Assembly: GCA_964352715.1 (NCBI GenBank)
Contig: CAYGSU010000043.1
Span: 1 to 36,270 of the forward strand
Reading direction: 5' to 3'
Source of the DNA: JAVKBW01 sp964352715
GTDB lineage: Bacteria > Pseudomonadota > Alphaproteobacteria > UBA8366 > Aestuariispiraceae
DNA: 36,270 nucleotides
The position numbers and the translations under genes are program-made. Positions 23,860 through 32,956 of the stretch are shown here, one piece after another (the first letter of the stretch is position 1; every line of letters starts with the position of its first letter). The notes under the pieces are model-generated. The model ran no database searches. It saw only the letters and a program-made list of their open reading frames with translations, and had not been told where the DNA came from.

Positions 23860-24753
23860 ATGACTGATACGACCGGCGACGATCGTTCCTCAATCAACCG
23901 CCGGGCGATCCTGGCGATGTCAGGCGGCATGTCGCTGCTGGCCTGCAACGATGCGCTGGTGCGCTGGGTCGGGGCGGATCTGCCGGTCGGGCAGATGATG
24001 ACGATACGCGGCCTGGCGCTGCTGGTTGTGTTTGTTGCCGTATTCCGCGCTCGCGGCATGCCGATTACCCTGAAAGCCATCGGCCATAAATGGAGCGTCG
24101 CCCGGGCTTTGTGCGAATTGACGGCGACCTACCTGTTTCTGTCCGCCATCATGCTGGTACCGATCGCCATCGCGACGACGCTGGTTTTTACCGCACCGAT
24201 CATCATGACCGCCATTGCCGGACCGGTATACGGCGAAAAGGTTGGCGTGTGGCGCTGGACGGCGGTGATTGTCGGGTTCTGCGGCGTGATGCTGATTACA
24301 ACGCCGGTAAACGGCGAATTTGACCCGGCGCTGTTTCTGGCGCTCGGTTGTTCCGCCCTTGTCGTCGTGCGTGATATCGTGACCCGCAAGATCGATCCCG
24401 ACCTGCCGTCGAGCTCGATTGCGATCACCACAACGGTCGTGGTGGCGCTCGGCGGGTTGCTGAGTCTGCCCTGGGGCTGGCAGACGCCCTCACCGGTCAA
24501 TCTCGGGATGCTGACTGTCGCCGGGTTGTTCGTTGGCGGGTCCTACATTCTGTACGTGACTTCGGTTCGGATCGGCGATTTTTCGCTTATCTCGCCGTTC
24601 CGCTATATCGCCATCCTGTGGGCCGCATTTTTCGGCTGGCTGATCTGGGGCGAAGCGCCGGGACCCTTCGCGCTTGCCGGTTGCGCCCTGATCGTCGGGT
24701 CCGGCCTTCTGATCCTGTACCGCGAACGGGTGAATCGCATCGCGCGCGGCTGA
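23860..24753 (+). CDS. DMT-superfamily (EamA) permease
   Basis: A 297-residue integral membrane protein with about ten helices in two EamA repeats, the standard form of the drug/metabolite transporter superfamily. The first repeat has MSLLACNDALVRW and ATYLFLSAIMLVPIAIATTL; the second ends with SPFRYIAILWAAFFGWLIW. Substrate unknown; relatives move amino acids, riboflavin or nucleobases. ATG at 23860 is chosen; a GTG at 23818 would overlap tatC and add 14 soluble residues. It begins 28 bp after tatC, so readthrough from the tat genes is possible. Confidence 0.85.
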   Translation: MTDTTGDDRSSINRRAILAMSGGMSLLACNDALVRWVGADLPVGQMMTIRGLALLVVFVAVFRARGMPITLKAIGHKWSVARALCELTATYLFLSAIMLVPIAIATTLVFTAPIIMTAIAGPVYGEKVGVWRWTAVIVGFCGVMLITTPVNGEFDPALFLALGCSALVVVRDIVTRKIDPDLPSSSIAITTTVVVALGGLLSLPWGWQTPSPVNLGMLTVAGLFVGGSYILYVTSVRIGDFSLISPFRYIAILWAAFFGWLIWGEAPGPFALAGCALIVGSGLLILYRERVNRIARG

Positions 24754-24773
24754 CCCGCCCCCGAAAGACGGAT

Positions 24774-24805
24774 AAAAAAAGGCCTCCCGCTTGCGGCGGG
24801 AGGCC
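24774..24805 (-). terminator. Rho-independent terminator of the BCCT gene
   Basis: A perfect 10-bp stem GGCCTCCCGC/GCGGGAGGCC (24781-24790 and 24796-24805) with a TTGCG loop. The run of seven A at 24774-24780 becomes a T tract on the minus strand, right for the BCCT gene ending at 24844. On the plus strand no T tract follows, so the DMT gene is served less well. Confidence 0.88.
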
Positions 24806-24843
24806 CCTGGATTCGCGGCGGTCTGACGACCACCGGTTTTATC

Positions 24844-26481
24844 TTATCTCGGTTCCGTTCGCAGACCCTGCACGATGGCAACGCACATCAAGAGCAGGAT
24901 CACCGTGAACGGCAAGCCGGTTGAGATCACCATCGATTGCAGTGAACTCAGACCGCCCGCTGACAGCAGCAACACAATCGCGACCGCACCTTCGAAAATG
25001 CACCAGAAGGCGCGTTGCGGGACGGGGGCGTCGACCTTGCCGCCGGCGGTGATCGTATCGATGACCAGCGAACCGGAATCCGACGAGGTTACGAAGAACA
25101 CCACCACCAGCACGATGCCGATCAGCGACGTGATCGATGCCAGTGGCAGATTGTCCAGCATCTTGAACAGTTTCAGTTCAAGCGGCGCATCCTGGGCAGC
25201 GGTGTACCCTTCCAGCAGAACCTGCTGGATTGCGGTGCCGCCGAAGACAGCCATCCACAGCACGCAAACCAGCGACGGGATAAGCAGCACGCAGATGATG
25301 AATTCGCGCACCGTGCGGCCCCGGCTGACCCGCGCAATGAACATGCCGACGAACGGCGACCAGGAAATCCACCAGGCCCAGTAGAACGAGGTCCAGCCCT
25401 GGCTGAAGTTCACGTCTTCACGGCCGACCGGCATCGACAAAGCCGGCAGGTATTCCAGATAGGCGCCGAGGCTCGAGAAGAATCCGGTCAGGATTTCCAG
25501 CGTCGGGCCGGCGAACAGAACGAACAGTAACAACAGGAAGGCGAGGCCCATGTTCAATTCCGACAGAATCTTGACCCCGCCGTCGAGGCCCCGCAGCACC
25601 GAAATCAGCGCAATGGCGGTGATGCCGGAAATCAGCACCACTTCAGTTACCGACCCGACCGGAATGCCGAACAACTCGTTCAGGCCCGCATTCGCCTGGG
25701 TCGCCCCGAAGCCGAGCGAGGTGGCCAGACCGAACAGGGTCGCGAACACCGCCAGTGTATCGATGATATGGCCGGTCCAGCCCCAGACGCGTTCGCCAAA
25801 GATCGGGTAGAATGCCGACCGGATGGTCAACGGCAGGCCCTTGTTATAGGTGAACAGCGCCAGCGACAGCGCAACCACAGCGTATATCGCCCAAGGATGC
25901 AGACCCCAATGGAAGATTGTCGCGGCCATGCCGAGACGGACTGATTCAGCCTCATCACCGGCTGCCGCACCCAAAGGCGCCCAGTCGGTTCTTGCGCCGC
26001 CATCGGCTGCCGTACCGCCGAAGGATGACGAAAAATGGCTCATCGGTTCGGAAACGCCGTAGAACATCAGGCCGATGCCCATACCGGCGGCGAACAGCAT
26101 GGCGAACCAGCCGACGTAACCGTAATCCGGCGTCGCGTCCTTGCCGCCTAGCCTGACCGAGCCCCACGGGCTGACGATCAGAAACAGGCAGAAAAATACG
26201 AAAATGTTGGCGGATCCGATGAAAAACCAGTCGAATCCCTTGGTGACGGCGGAAAACATCCAGCTGAATGCTTCTCCGGCCTGTTCCGGCAGAGCGAGCG
26301 TGTAGAACACGAACGCAACAATCGCCATGCCGGAGATCGCGAAAACCGGATTATGAATGTCGAACCCGAAAGGCCCGACCTTGCCGTCTACATTGTGCTG
26401 ACCGATCTCGTATTCGGTCTCGATGATGGCTGCCGCGCCCTCGGGCTGCGGTATGCCTTGGTTGTTGGATGATTCGACCAT
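24844..26481 (-). CDS. BCCT-family betaine/carnitine/choline-type transporter
   Basis: A 545-residue twelve-helix secondary carrier for quaternary-ammonium compounds such as glycine betaine. The hallmark is WTSFYWAWWISWSPFVGMFI followed by ARVSRGRTVREF near residues 360-390, holding the tryptophan box that binds the trimethylammonium group. MGIGLMFYGVSEPMSHF near residue 145 is the other conserved substrate segment. Members serve osmoprotection or nutrient uptake. I choose ATG at 26481 because AAGGGGAAGG lies immediately upstream; a start at 26529 would add 16 residues. The N-terminal ~45 residues are soluble and acidic. It is transcribed against the tat genes and ends in its own terminator. 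Confidence 0.93.
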   Translation of the reverse strand: MVESSNNQGIPQPEGAAAIIETEYEIGQHNVDGKVGPFGFDIHNPVFAISGMAIVAFVFYTLALPEQAGEAFSWMFSAVTKGFDWFFIGSANIFVFFCLFLIVSPWGSVRLGGKDATPDYGYVGWFAMLFAAGMGIGLMFYGVSEPMSHFSSSFGGTAADGGARTDWAPLGAAAGDEAESVRLGMAATIFHWGLHPWAIYAVVALSLALFTYNKGLPLTIRSAFYPIFGERVWGWTGHIIDTLAVFATLFGLATSLGFGATQANAGLNELFGIPVGSVTEVVLISGITAIALISVLRGLDGGVKILSELNMGLAFLLLLFVLFAGPTLEILTGFFSSLGAYLEYLPALSMPVGREDVNFSQGWTSFYWAWWISWSPFVGMFIARVSRGRTVREFIICVLLIPSLVCVLWMAVFGGTAIQQVLLEGYTAAQDAPLELKLFKMLDNLPLASITSLIGIVLVVVFFVTSSDSGSLVIDTITAGGKVDAPVPQRAFWCIFEGAVAIVLLLSAGGLSSLQSMVISTGLPFTVILLLMCVAIVQGLRTEPR

Positions 26482-26707
26482 TTCCTTCCCCTTGTATGTC
26501 GATTTCTGAGCGTGATCGGGCGGATTCATGCCGCCGCTTGTTGTTATTTTCCCTGACGCATACTCCCCCGAGTTGATGGCTGGGCGTCAGCTGGTTGCAG
26601 CAAAAGGGTTAACATTGTTTGCCGAAAAGGCCAAATAGCGCCAGATTCCTTCGGAAATCTGCCGAAAACGAGCGCTGAGGCGAAATCGGTACGGAGGGCG
26701 GCTGACG

Positions 26708-27799
26708 CTAGTTTCCGTCGGGCAGGCGGGGCAAACGGGCAAGCATGCTTTCCGGCAAAAGGGACAGGACCAATTTCCGCACGCGCAGCCAGTTGGAGCC
26801 GATGGTCAGCACGACCAGCCCGACCAGTACCATTGTAATGCTGACATAGTTGGTCAGGCCGAGATCCAGTTCCGCCATAATCGCGGCAATGGCCATCCCC
26901 AGTGATATCAGCCCGCCGGTGACAAAGGCGCGCCGGTCGATGATGACGCCGATCAGCATCATCACAATCACTACCGGCAGCACGACCATGCTGTAGCCTG
27001 TCGTTGCCGTGTTCTGGAACGGTTGCATGTTCAGCATCAGCAGCAGAAATGCCGATATTGAAAACAGCAGCAGTGGCGCGGCGCAGAGATGCAGCCAGAA
27101 GGCGGTATCCGACCGGGTAGACCGGCGCTGCGGGTCGGCGATATCGAACCACATCGCAACCGCGAAGATTGCTAGCGCAAAGATGATCAGAATGAAGGAC
27201 GCGACAATCGGATGATCGATAACAAAGACAGGTGACCCGGTGACAAGACCGGCGACAAGGAACACCCCGGCGCACAGCGCACCGCCAAGACAGAGAAGAC
27301 AGCCGGCCAGTGCGACCGGCACGCGAAACCGCCAGTAGAAGGGAACCAGCAGACCGAACATGATCAGCAGGGTCTGGGCGGCGGCGGCCATGTTGAAATT
27401 GCGGGGTGTTTCTATCCCCAGATAGGACAGTGAGAAGGTGGAGGCGGTCGCCACGGCGTAAATTAACGTCAGCACGACGGCCGGCAGCGCCAGCCGTTGC
27501 CGCTTCACGAAAACTTCGGCCATCAGCCAGGTGACCGGGATGACGAGGGCCAGCGTGCCGATGGTCCATAGGCCGAAGGTTACGACCAGAATGCCGATGG
27601 TAATCAGGATATCGTGGAATCCGCGCAGGAAGCGGGGCGTTTCGGTGTCTGACGCATCATCATACGCAGACGGCTCTGATACGCCTCTGTTCGCCTCGAG
27701 CCCCTGACCTGCCAGAAACGTTCCGAGCGTTGCGCGCTGGGCGGGGGTCAGGATGTTTTCGCGGACAGCGTTGTCCAGCGCTTGATCGAGTGATGGCAT
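26708..27799 (-). CDS. Unassigned multi-pass membrane protein
   Basis: A 363-residue protein that I cannot place in a family. A soluble N-terminal region (about 1-55, starting MPSLDQALDNAVRENILTPA) precedes ten or more hydrophobic segments, for example DILITIGILVVTFGLWTIGT and later YSMVVLPVVIVMMLIGVIID. The layout loosely recalls DUF2157-type membrane proteins, but no diagnostic motif is visible. ATG at 27799 is favoured, with GGGAG 8 nt upstream; earlier starts at 27838 or 27871 run into the serS promoter region. It is upstream of and on the same strand as the BCCT gene with a 226-bp gap, so linked function is unproven. It interrupts the usual tatC-serS contact. Confidence 0.65.
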   Translation of the reverse strand: MPSLDQALDNAVRENILTPAQRATLGTFLAGQGLEANRGVSEPSAYDDASDTETPRFLRGFHDILITIGILVVTFGLWTIGTLALVIPVTWLMAEVFVKRQRLALPAVVLTLIYAVATASTFSLSYLGIETPRNFNMAAAAQTLLIMFGLLVPFYWRFRVPVALAGCLLCLGGALCAGVFLVAGLVTGSPVFVIDHPIVASFILIIFALAIFAVAMWFDIADPQRRSTRSDTAFWLHLCAAPLLLFSISAFLLLMLNMQPFQNTATTGYSMVVLPVVIVMMLIGVIIDRRAFVTGGLISLGMAIAAIMAELDLGLTNYVSITMVLVGLVVLTIGSNWLRVRKLVLSLLPESMLARLPRLPDGN

Positions 27800-27880
27800 G
27801 TCGGTGGCTCCCGGGTTGAAGAAATGTTCCGGCCTAGCCATTGAATTAAGTGTATCGCTTGTGCGAAACAACCTCGGTTG

Positions 27881-27909
27881 TGGACCGGTCGGGAATCCTT
27901 GCCTATAAC
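27881..27909 (+). promoter_or_regulatory. Candidate sigma-70 promoter of serS
   Basis: TGGACC (27881-27886), a 17-nt spacer and TATAAC (27904-27909) lie about 43 nt before the serS ATG. The gene needs its own promoter because it is no longer next to tatC. Confidence 0.45.
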
Positions 27910-27951
27910 CGGCGCATTCAGCAACCAGCCCTTACGAGAGTCGGTGACCCC

Positions 27952-29226
27952 ATGCATGATCTGAAAGCCATTCGTGACGATGCCGCAGCGTTTGACGCCG
28001 GCCTGGCGGCGCGCGGCGTGGACCCGCACGCTGCGGCCATTCTGGCGATCGATGAAAAGCGACGCGCCGTTCAAACCGAAGTGCAGGAACTGCTGTCGCG
28101 GCGCAACACGGCGTCGAAGGAAATCGGCGCTGCGAAAGGGCGCGGCGAGGACGCCGCCGAGCTGATGGCCGAGGTTTCCGGTCTGAAAGGCCGGATCGCT
28201 GAGCTGGAGGAGCAGGAAAAAGCACTGGCGGCGGAACTGACCGGGTATCTGGAAAGCCTGCCGAACCTGCCGATGGCCGATGTGCCAGTCGGCGCGGACG
28301 AGGATGCCAATGTCGAGGTCCGCAAATGGGGTGAACCGAAATCGCTGGGCTTCGATGCGGCCGAGCATTTCGATCTCGGCGAGAAACTCGGCCTGATGGA
28401 TTTCGAGCGGGCATCCGCAATGTCGGGCGCGCGCTTCGTGGTGCTGAAAGGCGCGCTGGCGCGGCTTGAGCGGTCGTTGGCCGCTTTCATGCTGGACACT
28501 CATACGGAGAAGAACGGTTACACGGAAATTCTGCCGCCGGCCCTTGTACGCGACAATGCGGTATACGGCACCGGCCAACTGCCGAAATTCTCGGAAGACC
28601 TGTTTCATACCGACAACGGGTTCTGGCTGATCCCGACGGCGGAAGTGCCGTTGACCAACATGGGCGCGGACCGGGTGATGGAAGCCGCCGATCTGCCGAT
28701 GCGGATGACCGCGTGGACGCCGTGTTTCCGGTCGGAAGCAGGCGCAGCCGGCCGCGATACCCGCGGCATGATCCGACAGCACCAGTTTTCCAAGGTCGAA
28801 CTTGTCAGCATCGTTCATCCGGACGAGTCGGAAGCCGAACTGGAACGGATGGCCGGCTGTGCGGAAGGTATTCTGCAGGCGCTGAACCTGCCGTACCGGG
28901 TGATGATGCTATCGACCGGCGACATGGGTTTCGGTGCGCGCAAGACCTACGATCTGGAAGTCTGGCTGCCCGGGCAGGGCCGCTATCGGGAAATTTCAAG
29001 CTGTTCGAACTGCTGGGATTTTCAGGCGCGGCGCATGAACGGACGGTTCAAGACGCCGGGCGAGAAGGGCACGAAATTCGTGCACACCCTGAACGGATCC
29101 GGTCTGGCTGTCGGGCGAACCATGATCGCGGTGCTGGAAAACTACCAGCGCGAAGACGGATCGATTGAGGTGCCAGCTGTGTTGCGGCCCTATATGGGCG
29201 GCGTCGAGACGATCAGCATTGCCTGA
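27952..29226 (+). CDS. serS: Seryl-tRNA synthetase
   Basis: A 424-residue class II synthetase that charges tRNA-Ser (and tRNA-Sec where present). The N-terminal helical arm (about 25-105, coiled coil with VQTEVQELLSRRNTASKEIG) reaches the tRNA long arm. Motif 2 is seen as TPCFRSEAGAAGRDTRGMI then RQHQFSKVELV, and motif 3 as GSGLAVGRTMIAVLENYQ, with YREISSCSNCWDFQARR between. The ATG at 27952 starts MHDLKAIRDDAAAF as is usual; a longer frame upstream is not family-like. The stop overlaps the probable surE start. Confidence 0.97.
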   Translation: MHDLKAIRDDAAAFDAGLAARGVDPHAAAILAIDEKRRAVQTEVQELLSRRNTASKEIGAAKGRGEDAAELMAEVSGLKGRIAELEEQEKALAAELTGYLESLPNLPMADVPVGADEDANVEVRKWGEPKSLGFDAAEHFDLGEKLGLMDFERASAMSGARFVVLKGALARLERSLAAFMLDTHTEKNGYTEILPPALVRDNAVYGTGQLPKFSEDLFHTDNGFWLIPTAEVPLTNMGADRVMEAADLPMRMTAWTPCFRSEAGAAGRDTRGMIRQHQFSKVELVSIVHPDESEAELERMAGCAEGILQALNLPYRVMMLSTGDMGFGARKTYDLEVWLPGQGRYREISSCSNCWDFQARRMNGRFKTPGEKGTKFVHTLNGSGLAVGRTMIAVLENYQREDGSIEVPAVLRPYMGGVETISIA

Positions 29227-30037
29227 CACGCCGGAAGCCCGCCAGACACTCAACCTGTCCACTGCCCGCGTCCTGCTAACCAACGACGACGGTATTGATG
29301 CGGCCGGGATTCGCACAGCCATCGATATCCTGCGGCCGCTCTGCGGGTCGCTGATCGTGATTGCGCCGGACAGGTGGCGCAGCGGTATGGGCCGCGCGGT
29401 GACGATCCGGCAGGAATTGGAGGTGCGTGAGCATCATCATGAAGGCGAATACGCCTGCACCGGCACGCCGGCGGATTGCGTGATCGTCGGGTTGCAGATG
29501 GTAATGGCCGATGCGCCGCCGCATATTGTCATCAGCGGCATCAACAACGGATCGAATCTGGGCGACGACATCACCGCCAGCGGCACCGCCGGGGCTGCAA
29601 TAGAGGCATGCCTGCAACATCTGCCGGCGATTGCGCTGAGCATGGCGTCCGATTTCACGCATGATCCGGATTGGGCGACGGCGCGGGCGGTACTGCCGGA
29701 TGTTCTTACCCGGTTGTGCGGGTTCGGCTTTGTCCGCGATGTTTTCTACAATGTGAATCTGCCGAATCTGTCCTATGACAAAACGGGAAACGTGGCGGTA
29801 GTGCCGCATGGAAGAATGGATGATGCGTCGAGTTTTCTGACCCAGCCGATGGATCTGGACGACCGCACCGGCGGACCGTTGCGGTTCACCATTCATCATC
29901 GGGGCGGGGTTGGCGTTCGGCCCGGCGATCACGACTACCACCGCATGGCGGCGGGGCAGGTCACCGTAACGCCGGTATCGGTGATGATGACGGATGCAGC
30001 CGTGATACCGGCCTTGCGGGAACACTTCGATCGTTGA
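29219..30037 (+). CDS. surE: 5'-nucleotidase SurE
   Basis: A 272-residue metal-dependent phosphatase acting on nucleoside 5'- and 3'-monophosphates, associated with stationary-phase survival. Metal-binding NDD (VLLTNDDGIDAAG), TGTPADCVIVGL, then SGINNGSNLGDDITASGTAG and YNVNLPNL are family signatures. There is no ATG near the expected start. TTG at 29219 overlaps the last bases of serS (stop 29224-29226) and gives 16 residues before VLLTNDDG, so coupled translation from serS is likely. The only longer frame begins well inside serS. Confidence 0.93.
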   Translation: MPDTPEARQTLNLSTARVLLTNDDGIDAAGIRTAIDILRPLCGSLIVIAPDRWRSGMGRAVTIRQELEVREHHHEGEYACTGTPADCVIVGLQMVMADAPPHIVISGINNGSNLGDDITASGTAGAAIEACLQHLPAIALSMASDFTHDPDWATARAVLPDVLTRLCGFGFVRDVFYNVNLPNLSYDKTGNVAVVPHGRMDDASSFLTQPMDLDDRTGGPLRFTIHHRGGVGVRPGDHDYHRMAAGQVTVTPVSVMMTDAAVIPALREHFDR

Positions 30038-30071
30038 TCCGGTCCGGACGGAAAGGAAATGGTTAACTGAG

Positions 30072-30737
30072 ATGGGGGCTGAAATGAGGGAACCGGCGCC
30101 GAGCGGGGAGGCATTGGCGCGCGCGGAACTGATCCTTGAACTGCGGTCGCAGGGAATCAAGGACCAGGACGTGCTGAATGCAATGGAACGGGTGCCGCGC
30201 GAACTGTTCATCCCCGACAGGTTTCTGGGGCTTGCCTATGACAATACGGCCTTGCCGATCGATCTGGGCCAGACCATCAGCCAGCCGCTGATTGTCGCGC
30301 TGATGACCGAGGCGCTGGATCTCCATTCGCGCGTCAAGGTGCTGGAAATCGGCACCGGGTCCGGCTATCAGGCGATGGTTCTCAGTTATCTGACGCGTCG
30401 GGTCTATACGATCGAACGGCATCGTCCGCTGATGAAGCAGGCGGAGGAGCGGTTCCGGCTCTTCGGCAGAAGCAATATCACCACGCGCATCGGCGACGGT
30501 CGGGTCGGATGGCCTGAACAGGCGCCGTTCGAATGCATTATGGTGACCGCCGCCGCCCCGGAAATTCCCGCTGTGCTGGTTGACCAGCTTGATACCGGCG
30601 GCCGGATGGTGGTGCCAGTCGGCAATGGACCGCACAACCAGACACTCTACAAGCTCGTGAAACAGGCCGATGGATCGACGCAACAGACCGCCCTGTGTGA
30701 TGTCCGTTTCGTGCCGCTGGTGGAAGGGGTGGCTTAA
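30072..30737 (+). CDS. pcm: Protein-L-isoaspartate O-methyltransferase
   Basis: A 221-residue SAM-dependent enzyme that methylates isoaspartyl residues so that damaged proteins can be repaired. The conserved substrate segment RVPRELFIPD...AYDNTALPID and TISQPLIVALM are present, SAM motif I is VLEIGTGSGYQAMVL and later VTAAAPEIPAVLVDQL matches the family. ATG at 30072 is used; ATG at 30084 with a nearby GGGGG is also possible. The surE-pcm pair is widely conserved and both act in stationary-phase maintenance. Confidence 0.95.
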   Translation: MGAEMREPAPSGEALARAELILELRSQGIKDQDVLNAMERVPRELFIPDRFLGLAYDNTALPIDLGQTISQPLIVALMTEALDLHSRVKVLEIGTGSGYQAMVLSYLTRRVYTIERHRPLMKQAEERFRLFGRSNITTRIGDGRVGWPEQAPFECIMVTAAAPEIPAVLVDQLDTGGRMVVPVGNGPHNQTLYKLVKQADGSTQQTALCDVRFVPLVEGVA

Positions 30738-30742
30738 AATTG

Positions 30743-31909
30743 ATGTGGCTCGCCACTTTGGTGCTTGTTCTGGCCCTGGCGGCCGGATGTTCGCGTGGCG
30801 GTGGCCCGCGCATCAAACCCTATACGCCGCCTGCCACTTCAACGAGTTCGACCTCGACAACCGGTACGGCGACGACGGCAACACAGACAGGACAGAAACA
30901 GGTGGTTGCCGTTGTCCAGCCCGGAGATATTCACACCGTGCGTAATGGCGAGACATTATATTCTATTTCAAGAGCTTATCAGGTTCCTTTGAGAGTGCTG
31001 ATACAGCGCAACAGCCTGTCGCCGCCCTACACGTTGATAACCGGGCAGCAGCTGGTCATCCCCAATACCACGATCCACACCGTGAAAGCAGGCGACACGG
31101 TCTATGCGATATCGCGCCAATACGGCGTTGCGATGAACGATCTGGTTCGCACCAACGGTATCGACCCGCCGTTTACGATCAAGGTCGGGCAGAAGCTGGC
31201 GATCCCGGCGCGTCTGGTGCAGACCCGCGAGGAAATTGCCTCGGAACCATTGCCGGAAGCGCAGAGTGATTCCATCCAGAGCGAGCCGTTGGCCGCGCCG
31301 GATGTCGAACCGGAAACGGCTTCCGCTGCCAGTGAAGTGGACGAACCGGCGCCGGAAGAGGTGGACACAGATCCGGATCAGGCTGTGGAACCTTCACCGT
31401 CCCCGCCGTCGCCGGAACCCTTCCGGGTTACCAGTGCGGGCTTTCCGAGGCCGGTGTTGCGACCGGAAGACGAACCGCGACGGCCTTTGCTGGCCGCCAG
31501 TGGCGCAATTCCGCAGCCGGCGGCGCGAGCGCGCAGCAAGTTTTTGTGGCCGGTGCAAGGCAATGTGATCGCCGGATTTGGGCCGATGGGCGAGGGGCTG
31601 CACAATGATGGAATCAATGTCGCCGCGGTGCGCGGGTCGCCGGTCAGGGCGGCGGAAAACGGCGTTGTGGTCTATTCCGGTACCGAACTGAAGGGGTTCG
31701 GCAGCATGGTGTTGCTGAAACATGCCGATGGCTACATGACGGCCTATGCCCATAACGAGGATCTGCTGGTGACGCGCGGCCAGACCGTGCGGCGCGGCCA
31801 GACCATCGCCCGGGTCGGCAGCACCGGCGATGTCGACCGGCCGCAACTTCACTTCGAATTGCGCAAGGGCCGCAAGGCAATCAACCCGATCTCGCTGCTG
31901 GAAGGGTGA
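30743..31909 (+). CDS. NlpD-like LysM/LytM lipoprotein, probably non-catalytic
   Basis: A 388-residue outer- or inner-membrane lipoprotein. The signal peptide ends in lipobox LAAGC, with Cys near residue 16. Two LysM peptidoglycan-binding repeats lie at about 64-107 and 112-155, both starting HTV. A Pro/Glu-rich linker follows, then an M23 (LytM) domain at about 265-388. In active M23 enzymes the first zinc motif is HxGxD; here it reads NDGIN, so His and Asp are both replaced, although the final LHFEL is kept. Degenerate LytM proteins such as NlpD, EnvC and DipM activate cell-wall amidases during division, and that is the likely role. ATG at 30743 is preferred over a TTG one codon upstream. 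Confidence 0.88.
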   Translation: MWLATLVLVLALAAGCSRGGGPRIKPYTPPATSTSSTSTTGTATTATQTGQKQVVAVVQPGDIHTVRNGETLYSISRAYQVPLRVLIQRNSLSPPYTLITGQQLVIPNTTIHTVKAGDTVYAISRQYGVAMNDLVRTNGIDPPFTIKVGQKLAIPARLVQTREEIASEPLPEAQSDSIQSEPLAAPDVEPETASAASEVDEPAPEEVDTDPDQAVEPSPSPPSPEPFRVTSAGFPRPVLRPEDEPRRPLLAASGAIPQPAARARSKFLWPVQGNVIAGFGPMGEGLHNDGINVAAVRGSPVRAAENGVVVYSGTELKGFGSMVLLKHADGYMTAYAHNEDLLVTRGQTVRRGQTIARVGSTGDVDRPQLHFELRKGRKAINPISLLEG

Positions 31910-31939
31910 GGGGCCGGTCGCGTTTCCCGGCGGGAGCCG

Positions 31940-32806
31940 TCAGTCCAGCCTTTTGCCGAGCGAACCGGCGAGCTCCTGAAAGAACTGCCAGGCGACGCGG
32001 CCCGACCGCGCGCCGCGCGTCACCGTCCATTCGATGGCGCGGGGTTTCCAGTCCTGTTCGGGAATGTCCAGCCCGTAGGCTTCGACATAGCCCCGGATCA
32101 TCTCGAAATAGGTCGCCTGATCGCAATTGTGGAAGCCCAACCAAAGGCCGAACCGGTCGGACAGCGAAACCTTTTCCTCAACCGCCTCCGATGCGTGAAT
32201 CGCGGTGGACCGTTCGTTTTCGATCATGTCCCGGGCCATCAGATGCCTGCGGTTCGATGTCGCGTAGAACAGCACATTGGCCGGCCGGCCTTCAATGCCG
32301 CCTTCCAGCACCGCCTTCAGGGACTTGTAGGAAGCATCCTCGCCGTCGAAGGACAGATCGTCGCAGAACAGGATGAACTGCCGGTCTTGACCGCGCAGCC
32401 TGTCGAGCAGGACGGGCAGGGTGGGAATGTCCTCGCGGTGAATTTCGACAAGCGCCAGATTGCCGCCGCTTTCAGCGTTCACGGCTGCATGCGCCGCCTT
32501 CACCAGCGAGCTTTTTCCGGCCCCGCGCGAGCCCCAGAGCAGGGCATTGTTGGCCGGCAGGGATTTGGCGAAACGCCGTGTGTTTTCAAGCAGTTGGTCG
32601 CGTTGAAGGTTAACCCCCTTCAACAAACCGATATCCAGCCGGTTTACCGATGCGACCGGCGACAATGCGCCCTGGCCACGGCTGTCGAGGGTCCAGACAA
32701 AGGCGTCTGCGGCATCGAAATCCAGCGGCTTTGGCGCGGCCGGGGCGATCCGCTCCAGCGCATCGGCGATGCGCTTTAATGTCGCCAGAAAATCAGGGTC
32801 TGTCAT
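31940..32806 (-). CDS. DUF815-type AAA ATPase
   Basis: A 288-residue P-loop protein of the DUF815 family. Walker A is GSRGAGKSS at residues 92-100, Walker B is FILFCDDLSF near 143-152, and a sensor-like YATSNRRHLM follows. The N-terminal ~90 residues contain a helical part and the RLDIGLLKGVNLQRDQLLEN segment seen in the family. The function is unknown; it is widespread in Proteobacteria near the nlpD-yajC genes. It converges with the NlpD-like gene across 30 bp and is divergent from yajC. Confidence 0.88.
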   Translation of the reverse strand: MTDPDFLATLKRIADALERIAPAAPKPLDFDAADAFVWTLDSRGQGALSPVASVNRLDIGLLKGVNLQRDQLLENTRRFAKSLPANNALLWGSRGAGKSSLVKAAHAAVNAESGGNLALVEIHREDIPTLPVLLDRLRGQDRQFILFCDDLSFDGEDASYKSLKAVLEGGIEGRPANVLFYATSNRRHLMARDMIENERSTAIHASEAVEEKVSLSDRFGLWLGFHNCDQATYFEMIRGYVEAYGLDIPEQDWKPRAIEWTVTRGARSGRVAWQFFQELAGSLGKRLD

Positions 32807-32888
32807 CGTATTCTTATCCTGTTGAAGGCGCGCGGACGGTATCCGCCGGCCCGGCTTGCGTCAATTGCCGCGAATGGGTTGCGAGTGA

Positions 32889-32916
32889 TTGCAAATGCCC
32901 GTTTCGTCTGTATAGT
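32889..32916 (+). promoter_or_regulatory. Candidate sigma-70 promoter of yajC-secDF
   Basis: TTGCAA (32889-32894), a 16-nt spacer and TATAGT (32911-32916) give a likely transcription start near 32923 and a 5' leader of about 60 nt before the yajC ATG. Confidence 0.55.
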
Positions 32917-32927
32917 CGCGCCTTCGC

Positions 32928-32956
32928 GGCGGGTGAAGATGATGGCATAACCCGCC
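32928..32956 (+). promoter_or_regulatory. Stem-loop in the yajC 5' leader
   Basis: GGCGGGT (32928-32934) pairs with ACCCGCC (32950-32956) across a 15-nt loop, upstream of the GGAGGG ribosome site. No T tract follows, so it is more likely a leader structure than a terminator. Confidence 0.4.

Noticed and set aside
26544..27569. Alternative minus-strand frame overlapping the unassigned membrane protein
   Set aside because: It is the same strand in another frame, low in hydrophobic pattern and rich in Arg/His/Gly; the membrane protein frame has better composition and a ribosome site.
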